A DNA stretch of 64,000 nt from Pseudomonas lalkuanensis (GCF_008807375.1 NZ_CP043311.1:1-64000), one strand, 5' to 3'; counted from the stretch's first letter, positions 1 to 12,595 are shown. The notes: generated by a model from the letters alone, not told the origin. Numbers and translations are program-made.

Positions 1-1461
1 GTGGAACTTTGGCAGCAGTGCGTGGAACTCCTGCGCGACGAGCTGCCTGCCCAGCAATTCAATACCTGGATACGCCCATTGCAGGTTGAAGCCGATGGAG
101 ACGAGCTGCGCGTGTACGCGCCGAACCGGTTCGTGCTCGATTGGGTCAATGAGAAGTACATGGGGCGGCTCCTCGAGTTGCTCGGCGAACGGGGCAATGG
201 CCTGGCGCCTGCCCTTTCCTTATTAATAGGCAGCAAGCGCAGCCCGGCTCCGCGGAAGGCTCCGCCTCCCCCGCCACCGGTCATGGCGCCGCCGCCCCCA
301 CCTGCTCCAGCCGCACCGCCGCAGATGCGCATCGAGACCGTGGAAGAAACCCGCGATAACCTCGATCCGCTGGCTTCTGTCGTGCCCGCACCGGCGATCC
401 GGACCGAGCGCTCCGTACAGGTAGAAGGTGCGCTCAAGCACACCAGCTACTTGAACCGTACCTTCACCTTCGAGAATTTCGTCGAGGGTAAGTCGAACCA
501 GCTGGCCCGCGCGGCGGCCTGGCAGGTAGCGGACAATCCCAAGCACGGCTACAACCCGCTGTTCCTTTACGGCGGCGTTGGTCTCGGCAAGACTCACCTG
601 ATGCACGCTGTGGGTAACCATCTGCTGAAGAAGAATCCGAATGCCAAGGTGGTTTACCTGCATTCCGAGCGCTTCGTTGCGGACATGGTCAAGGCCCTCC
701 AGCTCAATGCCATCAACGAGTTCAAGCGTTTCTACCGCTCTGTGGACGCGCTGCTGATCGACGACATCCAGTTCTTTGCCCGCAAGGAGCGCTCGCAGGA
801 AGAATTTTTCCACACCTTCAACGCCTTGTTGGAAGGTGGCCAGCAGGTGATTCTCACCAGCGACCGCTATCCGAAGGAAATCGAAGGCCTGGAAGAACGC
901 CTGAAATCCCGCTTCGGCTGGGGTCTGACGGTGGCCGTCGAACCGCCGGAGCTGGAAACCCGCGTCGCGATCCTGATGAAGAAGGCCGAGCAGGCCAAGG
1001 TCGATCTGCCGCACGATGCTGCGTTCTTCATCGCCCAGCGCATCCGCTCTAACGTGCGTGAACTGGAAGGTGCGCTCAAGCGCGTGATCGCCCATGCCCA
1101 CTTCATGGGCCGGGACATCACCATCGAGCTGATTCGCGAGTCGCTGAAGGACCTTCTGGCCCTGCAGGACAAGCTGGTCAGCATCGACAATATCCAGCGC
1201 ACTGTAGTCGAGTACTACAAGATCAAGATGTCCGACATGCTGTCCAAGCGCCGCTCGCGCTCGGTAGCCCGGCCGCGTCAGGTCGCCATGGCGTTGTCCA
1301 AGGAATTGACCAACCACAGCCTGCCGGAAATCGGCGATGCATTCGGCGGACGAGACCACACCACGGTGCTCCACGCCTGTCGTAAGATTGCGCAATTAAG
1401 GGAATCCGACGCGGATATCCGCGAGGATTACAAGAATCTGCTGCGTACATTGACCACCTGA
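1..1461 (+). CDS. dnaA: Chromosomal replication initiator DnaA
   Basis: DnaA is the AAA+ ATPase that binds DnaA boxes at oriC, opens the origin and loads DnaB. The protein shows an N-terminal oligomerisation domain (about 1-80), a proline-rich linker (about 86-110), the AAA+ domain with Walker A GGVGLGKT at residues 191-198 and Walker B LLIDDIQF at 251-258, and a C-terminal DNA-binding domain with the signature [12 protein letters not shown] at 449-460. It begins with GTG at the first base of the window. In relatives the protein often starts two codons earlier (GTG-TCC-GTG), so the true start may lie just before base 1. It has 486 residues, slightly short of the P. aeruginosa protein mainly because of the linker. 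dnaN follows after 29 bp. Confidence 0.98.
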   Translation: MELWQQCVELLRDELPAQQFNTWIRPLQVEADGDELRVYAPNRFVLDWVNEKYMGRLLELLGERGNGLAPALSLLIGSKRSPAPRKAPPPPPPVMAPPPPPAPAAPPQMRIETVEETRDNLDPLASVVPAPAIRTERSVQVEGALKHTSYLNRTFTFENFVEGKSNQLARAAAWQVADNPKHGYNPLFLYGGVGLGKTHLMHAVGNHLLKKNPNAKVVYLHSERFVADMVKALQLNAINEFKRFYRSVDALLIDDIQFFARKERSQEEFFHTFNALLEGGQQVILTSDRYPKEIEGLEERLKSRFGWGLTVAVEPPELETRVAILMKKAEQAKVDLPHDAAFFIAQRIRSNVRELEGALKRVIAHAHFMGRDITIELIRESLKDLLALQDKLVSIDNIQRTVVEYYKIKMSDMLSKRRSRSVARPRQVAMALSKELTNHSLPEIGDAFGGRDHTTVLHACRKIAQLRESDADIREDYKNLLRTLTT

Positions 1462-1490
1462 TCGCAGCCCAAGAGGCAAGGGACTAGACC

Positions 1491-2594
1491 ATGCATTTCA
1501 CAATTCAACGCGAAGCCCTGTTGAAACCCCTGCAACTGGTCGCCGGCGTCGTAGAGCGCCGCCAGACCTTGCCGGTCCTCTCCAACGTACTGCTGGTGGT
1601 CGAAGGCCAGCAGCTGTCGTTGACCGGCACTGACCTCGAGGTCGAGCTGGTCGGGCGCGTTGCCCTGGAAGAGCCGGCTGAGCCAGGTGAGATCACCGTA
1701 CCGGCGCGCAAGCTGATGGACATCTGCAAGAGCCTGCCGGGCGATGCGCTGATCGATATCCGCGTCGACGAGCAGAAGCTGCTGATCAAGGCGGGCCGTA
1801 GCCGTTTCACCCTGTCCACCCTGCCGGCGAATGACTTCCCCACCGTGGAAGAAGGCCCGGGTTCGCTGAATTTCAGCCTGATACAGAGCAAGCTGCGTCG
1901 CCTGATCGAGCGCACCAGCTTCGCCATGGCCCAGCAGGACGTTCGTTACTACCTCAATGGCATGCTGCTGGAAGTGAATGCCGGCATCCTGCGTGCCGTT
2001 GCCACCGATGGCCATCGTCTGGCGATGTGCGCCATGCAGGCTGGTATCGAAGGTGTGGATCGCCACCAGGTAATCGTACCGCGCAAAGGTATCCTCGAAC
2101 TGGCGCGTCTCCTGACCGAACAGGATGGCGAGGTTCGCATCGTGCTCGGCCAGCATCACATTCGAGCTACTACCGGAGAGTTCACCTTTACCTCCAAGCT
2201 GGTAGACGGCAAGTTCCCGGATTACGAGCGCGTGCTGCCCCGTGGCGGAGACAAGCTTGTGGTAGGCGACCGTCAGGCCCTGCGTGAAGCGTTTAGCCGG
2301 ACTGCGATTCTCTCGAACGAGAAGTATCGCGGCATCCGCCTGACTCTGGCTTCCGGTCTGCTGAAGATCCAGGCCAACAACCCGGAACAGGAAGAAGCCG
2401 AGGAAGAAGTTGCCGTAGAGTACGGTGGCAGTAACCTGGAGATCGGCTTTAACGTGAGCTACCTCCTGGACGTGCTGGGTGTGATGTCCACCGAACAGGT
2501 TCGCCTGATTCTGTCCGACGCCAACAGCAGCGCCCTGCTGCAGGAAGCTGACAACGACGACTCCTCCTACGTCGTAATGCCGATGCGCCTGTAA
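1491..2594 (+). CDS. dnaN: DNA polymerase III beta sliding clamp
   Basis: The beta clamp is the ring-shaped processivity factor of DNA polymerase III and a hub for repair polymerases. The 367-residue product begins [32 protein letters not shown] in family style and ends in VVMPMRL, the conserved C-terminus of beta clamps. Length is standard for the family. It sits between dnaA and recF in the canonical replication operon, with only 7 bp before recF, so the genes are probably cotranscribed. Confidence 0.98.
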   Translation: MHFTIQREALLKPLQLVAGVVERRQTLPVLSNVLLVVEGQQLSLTGTDLEVELVGRVALEEPAEPGEITVPARKLMDICKSLPGDALIDIRVDEQKLLIKAGRSRFTLSTLPANDFPTVEEGPGSLNFSLIQSKLRRLIERTSFAMAQQDVRYYLNGMLLEVNAGILRAVATDGHRLAMCAMQAGIEGVDRHQVIVPRKGILELARLLTEQDGEVRIVLGQHHIRATTGEFTFTSKLVDGKFPDYERVLPRGGDKLVVGDRQALREAFSRTAILSNEKYRGIRLTLASGLLKIQANNPEQEEAEEEVAVEYGGSNLEIGFNVSYLLDVLGVMSTEQVRLILSDANSSALLQEADNDDSSYVVMPMRL

Positions 2595-2601
2595 CGACTC
2601 A

Positions 2602-6125
<3,524 letters not shown>

Positions 6126-6146
6126 CGCAAGACACGCCAGAAGCAG

Positions 6147-6176
6147 AAAACCCCCGGCCATTCGCCGGGGGTTTTT
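6147..6176 (+). terminator. Rho-independent terminator after gyrB
   Basis: Stem CCCCCGGC / GCCGGGGG (6151-6158 / 6164-6171) with a 5-nt loop, preceded by AAAA and followed by five T residues. It ends the dnaA-dnaN-recF-gyrB operon. Confidence 0.92.
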
Positions 6177-6284
6177 GCTTTTGGGGAGGTGACGAATTCA
6201 GCCCGTTCGTTCTCATGATAGGGACACCGTGCTTCATGGCACGGCTCGCTGGCAGAATTGTGCAGGGTACACGGAGAAACACCA

Positions 6285-7142
6285 GTGAGGCGCATCATCC
6301 TGAGCCGTAAAGGCTTCGACTCATCCGCTGGCGGTTGTCCGAGCCCGATCCTGCCGGATGGGCGACTCTGTTCCTTACCCATTCCAGACACCGAGTCGGC
6401 CGTCTGCTTTGGTGATATCACTTTTGACGGCATCAACCTCGGCGACGTAGTGAGCGGGCTGAATCGGGAGGCGGGCTGGCATCGTCGTCGCGCCCATCTG
6501 GATCCGGACCTGCGACCCGACGCCTTGCCCCGCTTACCTGGCTGGAGACCAATGCTGGGCCAAAGCGGCAGCGCCCAGGGGCATTTGCGTAATGAAGGCG
6601 TTGCCGTGGGAGACCTGTTCCTCTTCTTCGGGTCCTTTCGTCCAGTCGAGGAAGCAAGGCACGGTGATTGGCGCTTCAGCCCCGCTCTGCCCGCCCGCCA
6701 GGTGATCTGGGGATGGTTGCAGATTGGCGAGATTCTCAAGGTCGACGATATACCCACCGACGCGATGCCCTGGGCGCGCTACCACCCTCACTTCGCCTAC
6801 GGTGAGGACGCCAGCAATACCCTGTATATCGCTACGGAACGGCTTTGCCTGGATGGCCTGTTGGCGCGCCTGCCGGGAGCTGGCAGCTTTCGATACCTGG
6901 ACGAGCGCCTGGTGCTGACTGCACCTGGTTCGACACTACAGACGCGCTGGCAATTGCCGGGCTGGTTTGCTCCCAGTACAGAGCGTCCAGGATTGAGCTT
7001 TCACCGGAATCCGAATCGATGGACCAGAGCGGATGATCGTTGCATGCTGAACAGTGCATATCGAGGCCAGGAGTTCGTCTTCGACGCGCTCGGAGAGCAA
7101 GCGCCGCTGGATTGGATCAAGTCGCTGCTCAGGACGGCATGA
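6285..7142 (+). CDS. Nucleotide modification associated domain 3 (Nmad3) family protein
   Basis: The 285-residue protein begins VRRIILSRKGFDSSAGGCPSPILPDG, the hallmark N-terminus of the Nmad3 family, followed by DGINLGDVV, a G-x-F/L-F-x-FGSF strand (VGDLFLFFGSF) and WGWLQIGEIL. The family was named from computational analysis that placed such genes near predicted DNA/RNA base-modifying enzymes. No catalytic activity is established, and no partner modification gene is visible here. The start is GTG at 6285, supported by GGAG 8-9 bases upstream; an in-frame GTG at 6258 lacks a good ribosome site. It lies alone between the gyrB terminator and a ncRNA, where P. aeruginosa has nothing, so it looks like an accessory insertion. 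Confidence 0.8.
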   Translation: MRRIILSRKGFDSSAGGCPSPILPDGRLCSLPIPDTESAVCFGDITFDGINLGDVVSGLNREAGWHRRRAHLDPDLRPDALPRLPGWRPMLGQSGSAQGHLRNEGVAVGDLFLFFGSFRPVEEARHGDWRFSPALPARQVIWGWLQIGEILKVDDIPTDAMPWARYHPHFAYGEDASNTLYIATERLCLDGLLARLPGAGSFRYLDERLVLTAPGSTLQTRWQLPGWFAPSTERPGLSFHRNPNRWTRADDRCMLNSAYRGQEFVFDALGEQAPLDWIKSLLRTA

Positions 7143-7202
7143 AACAGCTGGTCGAGCGAGAAAATTCTTTCTACAGCAATGAGTTACATGCCGGAAACAG
7201 GG

Positions 7203-7242
7203 GGTAACACTCTGGCTGGGGAAGGGGGCGTCGAGTGTTACC
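7203..7242. promoter_or_regulatory. Candidate CbrB enhancer: GGTAACACTC / GAGTGTTACC inverted repeat
   Basis: A perfect 10-bp inverted repeat (7203-7212 and 7233-7242, 20-bp spacer) contains GTAACA and TGTTAC, the half-sites described for the response regulator CbrB upstream of crcZ/crcY promoters. It lies about 145-185 bp before the inferred transcription start, a normal position for an enhancer of a sigma-54 activator. The CbrB assignment rests on motif similarity and the downstream ncRNA. Confidence 0.62.
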
Positions 7243-7360
7243 TGCGACTCGGATTTCGGGTACCCGGACGGGTCGTAAGGGAACAGTTCAGGGCAAGGAG
7301 ATGCGATTCTGAAGCGGGTGAATTTTTTAAGTTATTGATTTATAAGTGTTTTATAGAAGT

Positions 7361-7377
7361 TGGCACGAGGTATGCTC
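7361..7377 (+). promoter_or_regulatory. Sigma-54 (RpoN) -24/-12 promoter of the Crc-type sRNA
   Basis: TTGGCACGAGGTATGCT keeps the invariant GG (7363-7364) and GC (7375-7376) separated by exactly 10 bp, and the -24 element TTGGCACG is the full consensus. The start point would be 11-12 bases after the GC, at about 7386-7388, exactly where a GCACAACAACAATAA sequence begins. Confidence 0.85.
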
Positions 7378-7386
7378 TCTATATGG

Positions 7387-7740
7387 CACAACAACAATAA
7401 AAAGCTTCAAAAAGAAAGTTTTCGACTCTGACAAAACAACAACAACAGCCCAGAGAAGAAGCAAACCGATTTTTTTGGACAGGGTGTGCCGTTCCGCACC
7501 CGGTGACTGGAGCAATAGAACAATAAAACTACCTCAAGGTAGCGGCGCTCTGGTTGGTTCAGAAATGACGATGGCATGATCAGCGTCCAAAAAAATCCGT
7601 TTGCCCTCGGTCCATGTTGGGACCAGCCAATTCTGGCTCGCTAGCAGCCAGTAGCGAAGAACAACAACCAATACGCAATAAGAACAACAACAAGAATGAA
7701 AAACCATTTGAGGGGAGCTTCGGCTCCCCTCAGTGCTTTC
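7387..7740 (+). ncRNA. Crc-sequestering small RNA of the CrcZ/CrcY/CrcX family
   Basis: A transcript of about 350 nt from the sigma-54 promoter would begin CACAACAACAATAA, closely like the 5' end of CrcZ as I recall it. Five A-rich Hfq/Crc-binding (CA) motifs are visible near 7388-7400, 7431-7447, 7517-7528, 7657-7673 and 7677-7698. Between them are hairpins: a long-range stem 7463-7480 with 7585-7602 (16 of 18 pairs), CTACC/GGTAG at 7529-7542, and GGTCC/GGACC around 7609-7624. The 3' end is a GC-rich hairpin. Such RNAs titrate the Hfq-Crc complex to relieve carbon catabolite repression and are made under CbrAB/RpoN control. No protein-coding gene is supportable here. Which paralogue this is cannot be told; CrcZ normally sits beside cbrB. 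Confidence 0.85.
7710..7740 (+). terminator. 3' hairpin of the Crc-type sRNA
   Basis: Nine-base-pair stem GAGGGGAGC / GCTCCCCTC (7710-7718 / 7723-7731) with a UUCG tetraloop. The following bases (AGTGCTTTCC) are only weakly U-rich, so the exact 3' end is uncertain. Confidence 0.7.
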
Positions 7741-7894
7741 CGGCATTCGTAAACTTCCCCTTCCCCCGCTTCCCAGTTTATTCAGATGACGTGCTCTCGC
7801 TCGTTCTGCGCCCGGGATGCGTAGGCGTGCGTGGTTGGGAAGCGTAGTCTGGAACGGCTTGCAGAGGCCCTGGAGGCCATAGAGGAGCGGCGGG

Positions 7895-8089
7895 ATGGAT
7901 GAGAACCGGGACGATATGCCGAGTGTCACCGATAAAGAGATTGGCGCCTACATGATGCGGCAGCTACGGTCGGGTCGGGTCAAGGCGTCGGTGCTGGTGG
8001 TGCTGACCGAGAAGAACTTCCCGGGCGTTGCGCGCGAGCGGATCATCCGCTGCTTCAACGCCCTCGATTCGAAGTACCTGAAGGGGTAA
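7895..8089 (+). CDS. Small hypothetical protein (64 aa)
   Basis: A basic 64-residue ORF, MDENRDDMPSVTDKEIGAYM and onward, ending NALDSKYLKG. GAGGAG at 7882-7887 gives a 7-base spacing to ATG 7895, and an in-frame TAG just upstream (7880-7882) fixes the start. I do not recognise a family; there is no signal peptide or membrane segment, and the C-terminal half looks like a short helical domain. It lies in the accessory gap between the Crc-type RNA and plsC, and a stem-loop follows at 8102-8128. Confidence 0.55.
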   Translation: MDENRDDMPSVTDKEIGAYMMRQLRSGRVKASVLVVLTEKNFPGVARERIIRCFNALDSKYLKG

Positions 8090-8101
8090 CGCCGGTGCGT
8101 T

Positions 8102-8128
8102 GCGAGAAATCGTTATGCACTTTCTCGC
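8102..8128. terminator. Inverted repeat after the 64-aa ORF, possible terminator
   Basis: GCGAGAAA (8102-8109) and TTTCTCGC (8121-8128) form a perfect 8-bp stem with an 11-nt loop that contains a DnaA-like sequence TTATGCAC. There is no clear U tract, so the terminator role is uncertain. Confidence 0.4.
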
Positions 8129-8201
8129 TAAGCTATATTGTGAAATAGAAAGCCTTGTAAATCATGGGCTTGCGCTGTGATTTCGGTGATTCGCCAAAAT
8201 T

Positions 8202-8221
8202 TTGTTCACAGCTTATCCACA
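8202..8221. promoter_or_regulatory. DnaA boxes (TTATCCACA plus TTGTTCACA)
   Basis: A perfect DnaA box TTATCCACA at 8213-8221 is preceded by a near-box TTGTTCACA at 8202-8210; TTATGCACT at 8113-8121 is a third one-mismatch copy. They lie in an AT-rich gap, 8 kb from dnaA, next to the plsC stop codon. Confidence 0.5.
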
Positions 8222-8223
8222 GA

Positions 8224-8988
8224 TCAGGCCGGGGTCTCGACCTTGGCGGTGGTTTGCGGACCTTCCAGTTCGCGCTGAGTCGCTTCCACCCAGGCAAAAG
8301 CCCTGTCGTTCAGCTCGGCGATGGCCCTTGGCCCCTCGCCTTCCGCGTACATCACCGGACCGATGACGACCTGGATAGTGCCCGGGTGCTTGGCCCAGCC
8401 TTCCTTCGGCCAGAAGTGGCCGGCATTGAGCGCCACCGGCAGGACCGGCAGCCCGGCATTCACCGCCAGGGCCGCGCCGCCGCGGGAGAACTTGCCCATC
8501 TGGCCGACCGGCACACGGGTGCCCTCGGGGAAGATCAGCACCCAGGCACCCTGTTTGAGACGCTCGTCGCCCTGCGCGGCGAGCTGCTTGAGGGCTGCCT
8601 TGGGGTTGCTGCGATCGATGGCGATGGGCTTCATCAGCGCCATGGCCCAGCCGAAGAAGGGAACGCGCAGCAACTCACGCTTGACCACCTGGCTCAGGGG
8701 CTCGAAAGCGCCGGAGAGGAAGAAGGTTTCCCAGGTGCTCTGGTGCTTGGCAAGGATCACGCAGGGCTGTGCCGGAACGTTCTCCATGCCTTTCACTTCA
8801 TAGCGGATGCCCACCATCACCTTCGCCAGCCAGACGGCAAATCGGCACCAGCGCCAGACGATGAAGCGGTAACGCGCCCGAAATGGCATGAAAGGCGCGA
8901 AAAAGAGGCTTAGCGTGCCCCAGATGAAGGCGCTCAACGACAGCAGCAGGTAGAAGGTGAAAGTTCTGATGGCCTGCACTGTCGTCAT
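8224..8988 (-). CDS. 1-acyl-sn-glycerol-3-phosphate acyltransferase (PlsC family, PA0005-like)
   Basis: An inner-membrane acyltransferase that makes phosphatidate from lysophosphatidate. The 254-residue protein has an N-terminal membrane segment (about 8-34), the acyltransferase motif I H-QSTW-E (H82 and E87, a variant of HX4D), and motif III FPEGTR near 154-159. It is the last gene of the minus-strand run glyQ-glyS-gmhB-plsC, 14 bp after gmhB, and matches P. aeruginosa PA0005 (called lptA/plsC there). The ATG at 8988 lacks a strong Shine-Dalgarno, in line with coupling to gmhB. Confidence 0.92.
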   Translation of the reverse strand: MTTVQAIRTFTFYLLLSLSAFIWGTLSLFFAPFMPFRARYRFIVWRWCRFAVWLAKVMVGIRYEVKGMENVPAQPCVILAKHQSTWETFFLSGAFEPLSQVVKRELLRVPFFGWAMALMKPIAIDRSNPKAALKQLAAQGDERLKQGAWVLIFPEGTRVPVGQMGKFSRGGAALAVNAGLPVLPVALNAGHFWPKEGWAKHPGTIQVVIGPVMYAEGEGPRAIAELNDRAFAWVEATQRELEGPQTTAKVETPA

Positions 8989-9002
8989 GGGAGCTGTTGA
9001 CC

Positions 9003-9533
9003 TTACTGAAGGAGATGCGCGGCAACCGCCGCAAGATCGTCGAATACCAGGGTGCCCGCTGGCAAGGTTTTAGCCAGGGTGCGTTCGCCCTTGCCGGTCT
9101 TCACCAGAATGGGCTGACAATCGACGGCCAGCGCGGCTTCCAGGTCACCACTGCTGTCGCCGACGAACCAGATTCCAGCAAGGTCCACGCCATAGTGTGC
9201 GGCGATGCGCCTGAGCATGCCGGGGCGCGGCTTGCGGCAATCGCAGCCTTCGTCGGGGCCGTGCGGGCAGTACTGGATGACGCCCAGCTCACCGCCCTGC
9301 TCCTCCACCAGTTCGCGCAGGCGGGCATGCATGGAGTCCAGGGTGGCAAGGTCGTAGTAACCGCGCGCGATACCCGACTGGTTGGTGGCCACGGCGACGG
9401 TCCAGCCGGCCTTGCTCAGGCGAGCGATGGCCGCGATGGCGCTGGGAATGGGGATCCATTCCTCGAGGGATTTGATGTAGTCATCGGAGTCTTCGTTGAT
9501 GACTCCGTCGCGGTCGAGAATCAGTAGTTTCAT
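9003..9533 (-). CDS. gmhB: D-glycero-beta-D-manno-heptose-1,7-bisphosphate 7-phosphatase
   Basis: GmhB removes the C7 phosphate in ADP-heptose synthesis for the LPS inner core. The 176-residue HAD-family protein has the DxD nucleophile motif LDRDGV (D7, D9), the TNQSG motif II, a zinc loop with closely spaced cysteines (CPHGPDEGCDC) and GDSSGDLEAA as motif IV. Start is ATG 9533 (MKLLILDRDG). A 73-bp gap separates it from glyS and contains a dyad CCGGAGC/GCTCCGG (9556-9562 / 9585-9591) that might be a weak attenuator or REP remnant. Confidence 0.95.
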   Translation of the reverse strand: MKLLILDRDGVINEDSDDYIKSLEEWIPIPSAIAAIARLSKAGWTVAVATNQSGIARGYYDLATLDSMHARLRELVEEQGGELGVIQYCPHGPDEGCDCRKPRPGMLRRIAAHYGVDLAGIWFVGDSSGDLEAALAVDCQPILVKTGKGERTLAKTLPAGTLVFDDLAAVAAHLLQ

Positions 9534-9605
9534 GAACGACGCCTGTAGCGTGGAGCCGGAGCGCCCGAAGCATGCTGCCTCGGAGCTCCGGCCCACGGAC
9601 TTGCC

Positions 9606-11651
9606 TTAGCCCAGTACCGAGATGTCCGCTACGCCCAGGAACAGGCCGCGCAGCTTGGCCAGCAGCGCATAGCGATTGCCACGAACGGCGGCGTCCTCGG
9701 CGTTGACCAGCACCGCCTCGAAGAAACTGTCCACCGGCTCGCGCAGGCTGGCCAGGCGCTCCAGGGTTTCGCGGTAGCTGCTGGCGCTCGCCAGGGCCTG
9801 CTCGGCATCGGCCACGGCCTTGGCCAGGGCTCGCTCGGCGGCTTCCTGCAGCAGGGCATTGTCGACGTTGCCCGGAACGCTGCCTTCGGCCTTGCTCAGC
9901 AGGTTGGACACGCGCTTGTTGGCTGCAGCCAGGGCGGCGGCTTCCGGCAGCTTGCGGAAGGCCTGCACGGCCTGTACGCGCTGGTCGAAATCCAGGGCCG
10001 AGGACGGCTGCAGGGCGCGTACCGAGAGATACACGGCCACGTCCACGCCTTCATCCTCATAGCGGGCGCGCAGGCGGTCGAAGACGAACTCCAGCACTTG
10101 CTCGGCCAGACCCTCGGCCTTCACCTTGGAACCGTAGAGGTCGATGGCGAAGGCGACGGCTGCGGCCAGGTCGAGGTTCAGTTGCTTCTCGATCAGGATG
10201 CGCAACACGCCCAGCGCCTGGCGACGCAGGGCGAAGGGATCCTTGCTGCCGGTGGGAAGCATGCCGATGCCGAAGATACCCACCAGGGTGTCCAGCTTGT
10301 CGGCTACTGCAACGGCGGCGCCGGTGAGGGTTTCCGGCAGTTCGGCGCCCGCGCCACGGGGCATGTACTGCTCGTTCAGCGCCTTGGCGACGTCTTCCGG
10401 TTCACCGTCGTTGGTGGCGTAGTAGTAGCCAGCGATGCCCTGCATTTCCGGGAACTCGCCGACCATCTCGGTGGCCAGGTCGCACTTGGCGAGGATGCCG
10501 GCGCGCGCGGCGCGGGCCGGATCGGCGCCGATCTGCTCGGCCACGAAGCCGGCCAGGCGGGATACGCGCTCAGCCTTATCAAAGACGGTACCGAGCTGGG
10601 CCTGGAACACTACGTTCTTCAGGCGCTCGTTGAAGCCTTCGAGCTTCTGCTTCTTGTCCTGCTTGAAGAAGAACTCGGCGTCGGTGAGGCGCGGGCGAAC
10701 CACTTTCTCGTTACCCGAGATGATCTGCGCCGGGTCCTTGCTGACCACGTTGGCCACGGTGATGAAGCGCGGCAGCAACTTGCCATTGGCGTCCAGCAGG
10801 CAGAAGTACTTCTGGTTGTCCTGCATGGTGGAGATCAGGGCTTCCTGAGGGACGGCGAGGAAGCGCTCCTCGAAGGAGCACACCAGCGGTACCGGCCACT
10901 CGACCAGCGCAGTCACCTCGTCCAGCAGATCGGCGGGAACCACGGCAGTGCCCTTCTGCTCGGCGGCCAGTTCGGCCACGCGCTTGGCGATGATCTCACG
11001 GCGCTCGGCGAAGTCGGCCAGCACGTGGGCGCTGCGCAGGTCTTCCAGGTAGGTGGAAGGTTTGCTGATGCGGATGTTGTCCGGGTTGTGGAAACGGTGG
11101 CCACGGGACTCACGACCGGCTTTCTGGGTGAGGATTTCGCAATCCACCACGTCGTCGCCGAACAGCATGACCAGCCACTGGGTCGGACGGACGAATTCCT
11201 CGCGGCGAGCGGCCCAGCGCATGCGCTTCGGGATCGGCAGGGCAGCCAGCGAGGCTTCGACGATGCCAGGCAGCAGGCCAGCGGCGGGCTGGCCGGGAAT
11301 CGACTGGCTGAACTTCAGCTTCGGGCCGCTCTTGTCGATCTGCTCCAGATCGACGCCGCACTTGCGGGCGAAGCCCAGGGCGGCCTGGGTCGGCTTGCCT
11401 TCAGCGTCGAAGGCGGCCTGGATCGGCGGGCCGTCGAGGTTCACGCTGCGGTCGGGTTGCTGGGTAGCGAGCTGCTCGACCAGGACCGCCAGGCGGCGCG
11501 GGGCGGCGAACACCTGGGCCTTGGCGTAGCCCAGACCGGCAGCCTTGAGGCCTTGCTCGACGCCGCCGAGGAAGGCGTCACCCAGGGTTTTCAGGGCTTT
11601 TGGAGGCAGCTCTTCGGTGCCCAGCTCTACCAGGAAGTCTTGTGCACTCAT
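9606..11651 (-). CDS. glyS: Glycine--tRNA ligase beta subunit
   Basis: The beta subunit of the heterotetrameric bacterial glycyl-tRNA synthetase carries tRNA recognition and the DALR anticodon-binding region. The 681-residue protein begins [21 protein letters not shown], the family N-terminus, and ends with the anticodon-binding domain. It overlaps glyQ by 4 bp (11648-11651), so the two subunits are translationally coupled. Confidence 0.97.
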   Translation of the reverse strand: MSAQDFLVELGTEELPPKALKTLGDAFLGGVEQGLKAAGLGYAKAQVFAAPRRLAVLVEQLATQQPDRSVNLDGPPIQAAFDAEGKPTQAALGFARKCGVDLEQIDKSGPKLKFSQSIPGQPAAGLLPGIVEASLAALPIPKRMRWAARREEFVRPTQWLVMLFGDDVVDCEILTQKAGRESRGHRFHNPDNIRISKPSTYLEDLRSAHVLADFAERREIIAKRVAELAAEQKGTAVVPADLLDEVTALVEWPVPLVCSFEERFLAVPQEALISTMQDNQKYFCLLDANGKLLPRFITVANVVSKDPAQIISGNEKVVRPRLTDAEFFFKQDKKQKLEGFNERLKNVVFQAQLGTVFDKAERVSRLAGFVAEQIGADPARAARAGILAKCDLATEMVGEFPEMQGIAGYYYATNDGEPEDVAKALNEQYMPRGAGAELPETLTGAAVAVADKLDTLVGIFGIGMLPTGSKDPFALRRQALGVLRILIEKQLNLDLAAAVAFAIDLYGSKVKAEGLAEQVLEFVFDRLRARYEDEGVDVAVYLSVRALQPSSALDFDQRVQAVQAFRKLPEAAALAAANKRVSNLLSKAEGSVPGNVDNALLQEAAERALAKAVADAEQALASASSYRETLERLASLREPVDSFFEAVLVNAEDAAVRGNRYALLAKLRGLFLGVADISVLG

Positions 11652-12595
11652 TCTTGAGCCTCCAGCTTGGCCAGTACTTCGTCACGCAGTTCGGGGGTGG
11701 CCATCGGGAAGCCGAGGCGGGCGCGGGCCTGCAGATAGCTCTGCGCCACATTACGGGCCAGGGTGCGCACGCGCAGGATGTAGCGCTGACGCTCGGTTAC
11801 CGAGATGGCGCGGCGGGCGTCCAGCAGGTTGAAGGTGTGCGATGCCTTGAGGACCATCTCGTAGGTCGGCAGCGGCAGTTGCAGTTCGATCAGGCGGTTG
11901 GCTTCGCTCTCGTAGAAGTCGAACAGTTCGAACAGCTTCTCGACGTTGGCGTGCTCGAAGTTGTAGGTCGACTGCTCTACCTCGTTCTGATGGAACACAT
12001 CGCCGTAGGTGACCTTGCCGAAGGGGCCGTCGGCCCAGACCAGGTCGTACACCGAGTCGACGCCCTGGATGTACATGGCCAGGCGCTCCAGGCCATAGGT
12101 GATCTCGCCGGTGACGGGGTAGCACTCGATGCCACCCACCTGCTGGAAGTAGGTGAACTGGGTAACTTCCATGCCGTTCAGCCAGATTTCCCAGCCCAGG
12201 CCCCAGGCGCCCAGGGTCGGCGATTCCCAGTTGTCCTCGACGAAACGGATGTCATGCACCAGCGGGTCGACGCCGATGGCCTTCAGCGAGCCGAGGTACA
12301 GCTCCTGGAAGTTCTCGGGGTTGGGCTTGAGGACCACCTGGAACTGGTAATAGTGCTGCAGGCGGTTGGGGTTCTCGCCGTAGCGGCCGTCGGTCGGACG
12401 GCGGGACGGCTGCACGTAGGCGGCGTTCCAGGTCTCCGGGCCGATGGCGCGGAGGAAGGTGGCGGTGTGGAAAGTACCGGCGCCCACTTCCATGTCGTAG
12501 GGCTGGAGCACCACGCAGCCCTGCTCGGCCCAGTACTGCTGCAGGGCGAGGATCAGGTCTTGGAAGGTGCGCACGGCGGGCGTAGTCTGGCTCAC
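11648..12595 (-). CDS. glyQ: Glycine--tRNA ligase alpha subunit
   Basis: The alpha subunit holds the class II catalytic core that activates glycine. The protein has 315 residues, the family length, with the conserved block [20 protein letters not shown] and [16 protein letters not shown]. The start is GTG at 12595, reading [11 protein letters not shown], with AGGTGAA 5 bases upstream; a longer upstream reading frame runs across the divergent promoter region and is not coding. First gene of the glyQ-glyS-gmhB-plsC run, divergent from tag. Confidence 0.97.
   Translation of the reverse strand: MSQTTPAVRTFQDLILALQQYWAEQGCVVLQPYDMEVGAGTFHTATFLRAIGPETWNAAYVQPSRRPTDGRYGENPNRLQHYYQFQVVLKPNPENFQELYLGSLKAIGVDPLVHDIRFVEDNWESPTLGAWGLGWEIWLNGMEVTQFTYFQQVGGIECYPVTGEITYGLERLAMYIQGVDSVYDLVWADGPFGKVTYGDVFHQNEVEQSTYNFEHANVEKLFELFDFYESEANRLIELQLPLPTYEMVLKASHTFNLLDARRAISVTERQRYILRVRTLARNVAQSYLQARARLGFPMATPELRDEVLAKLEAQE

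Noticed and set aside
7179..7400. Small open frame over the sigma-54 promoter and sRNA start
   Set aside because: It spans the CbrB-like repeat, the -24/-12 promoter and the RNA 5' end, and has no ribosome site; noncoding function explains the sequence better.
7431..7700. AAC triplet runs as a microsatellite or CRISPR-like repeat
   Set aside because: The runs are irregularly spaced, imperfect and alternate with hairpins, as in Hfq/Crc-binding RNA; there are no repeat-spacer units.
10098..11657. Plus-strand open frame (519 codons) opposite glyS
   Set aside because: Mirror frame of glyS with no recognisable protein features.
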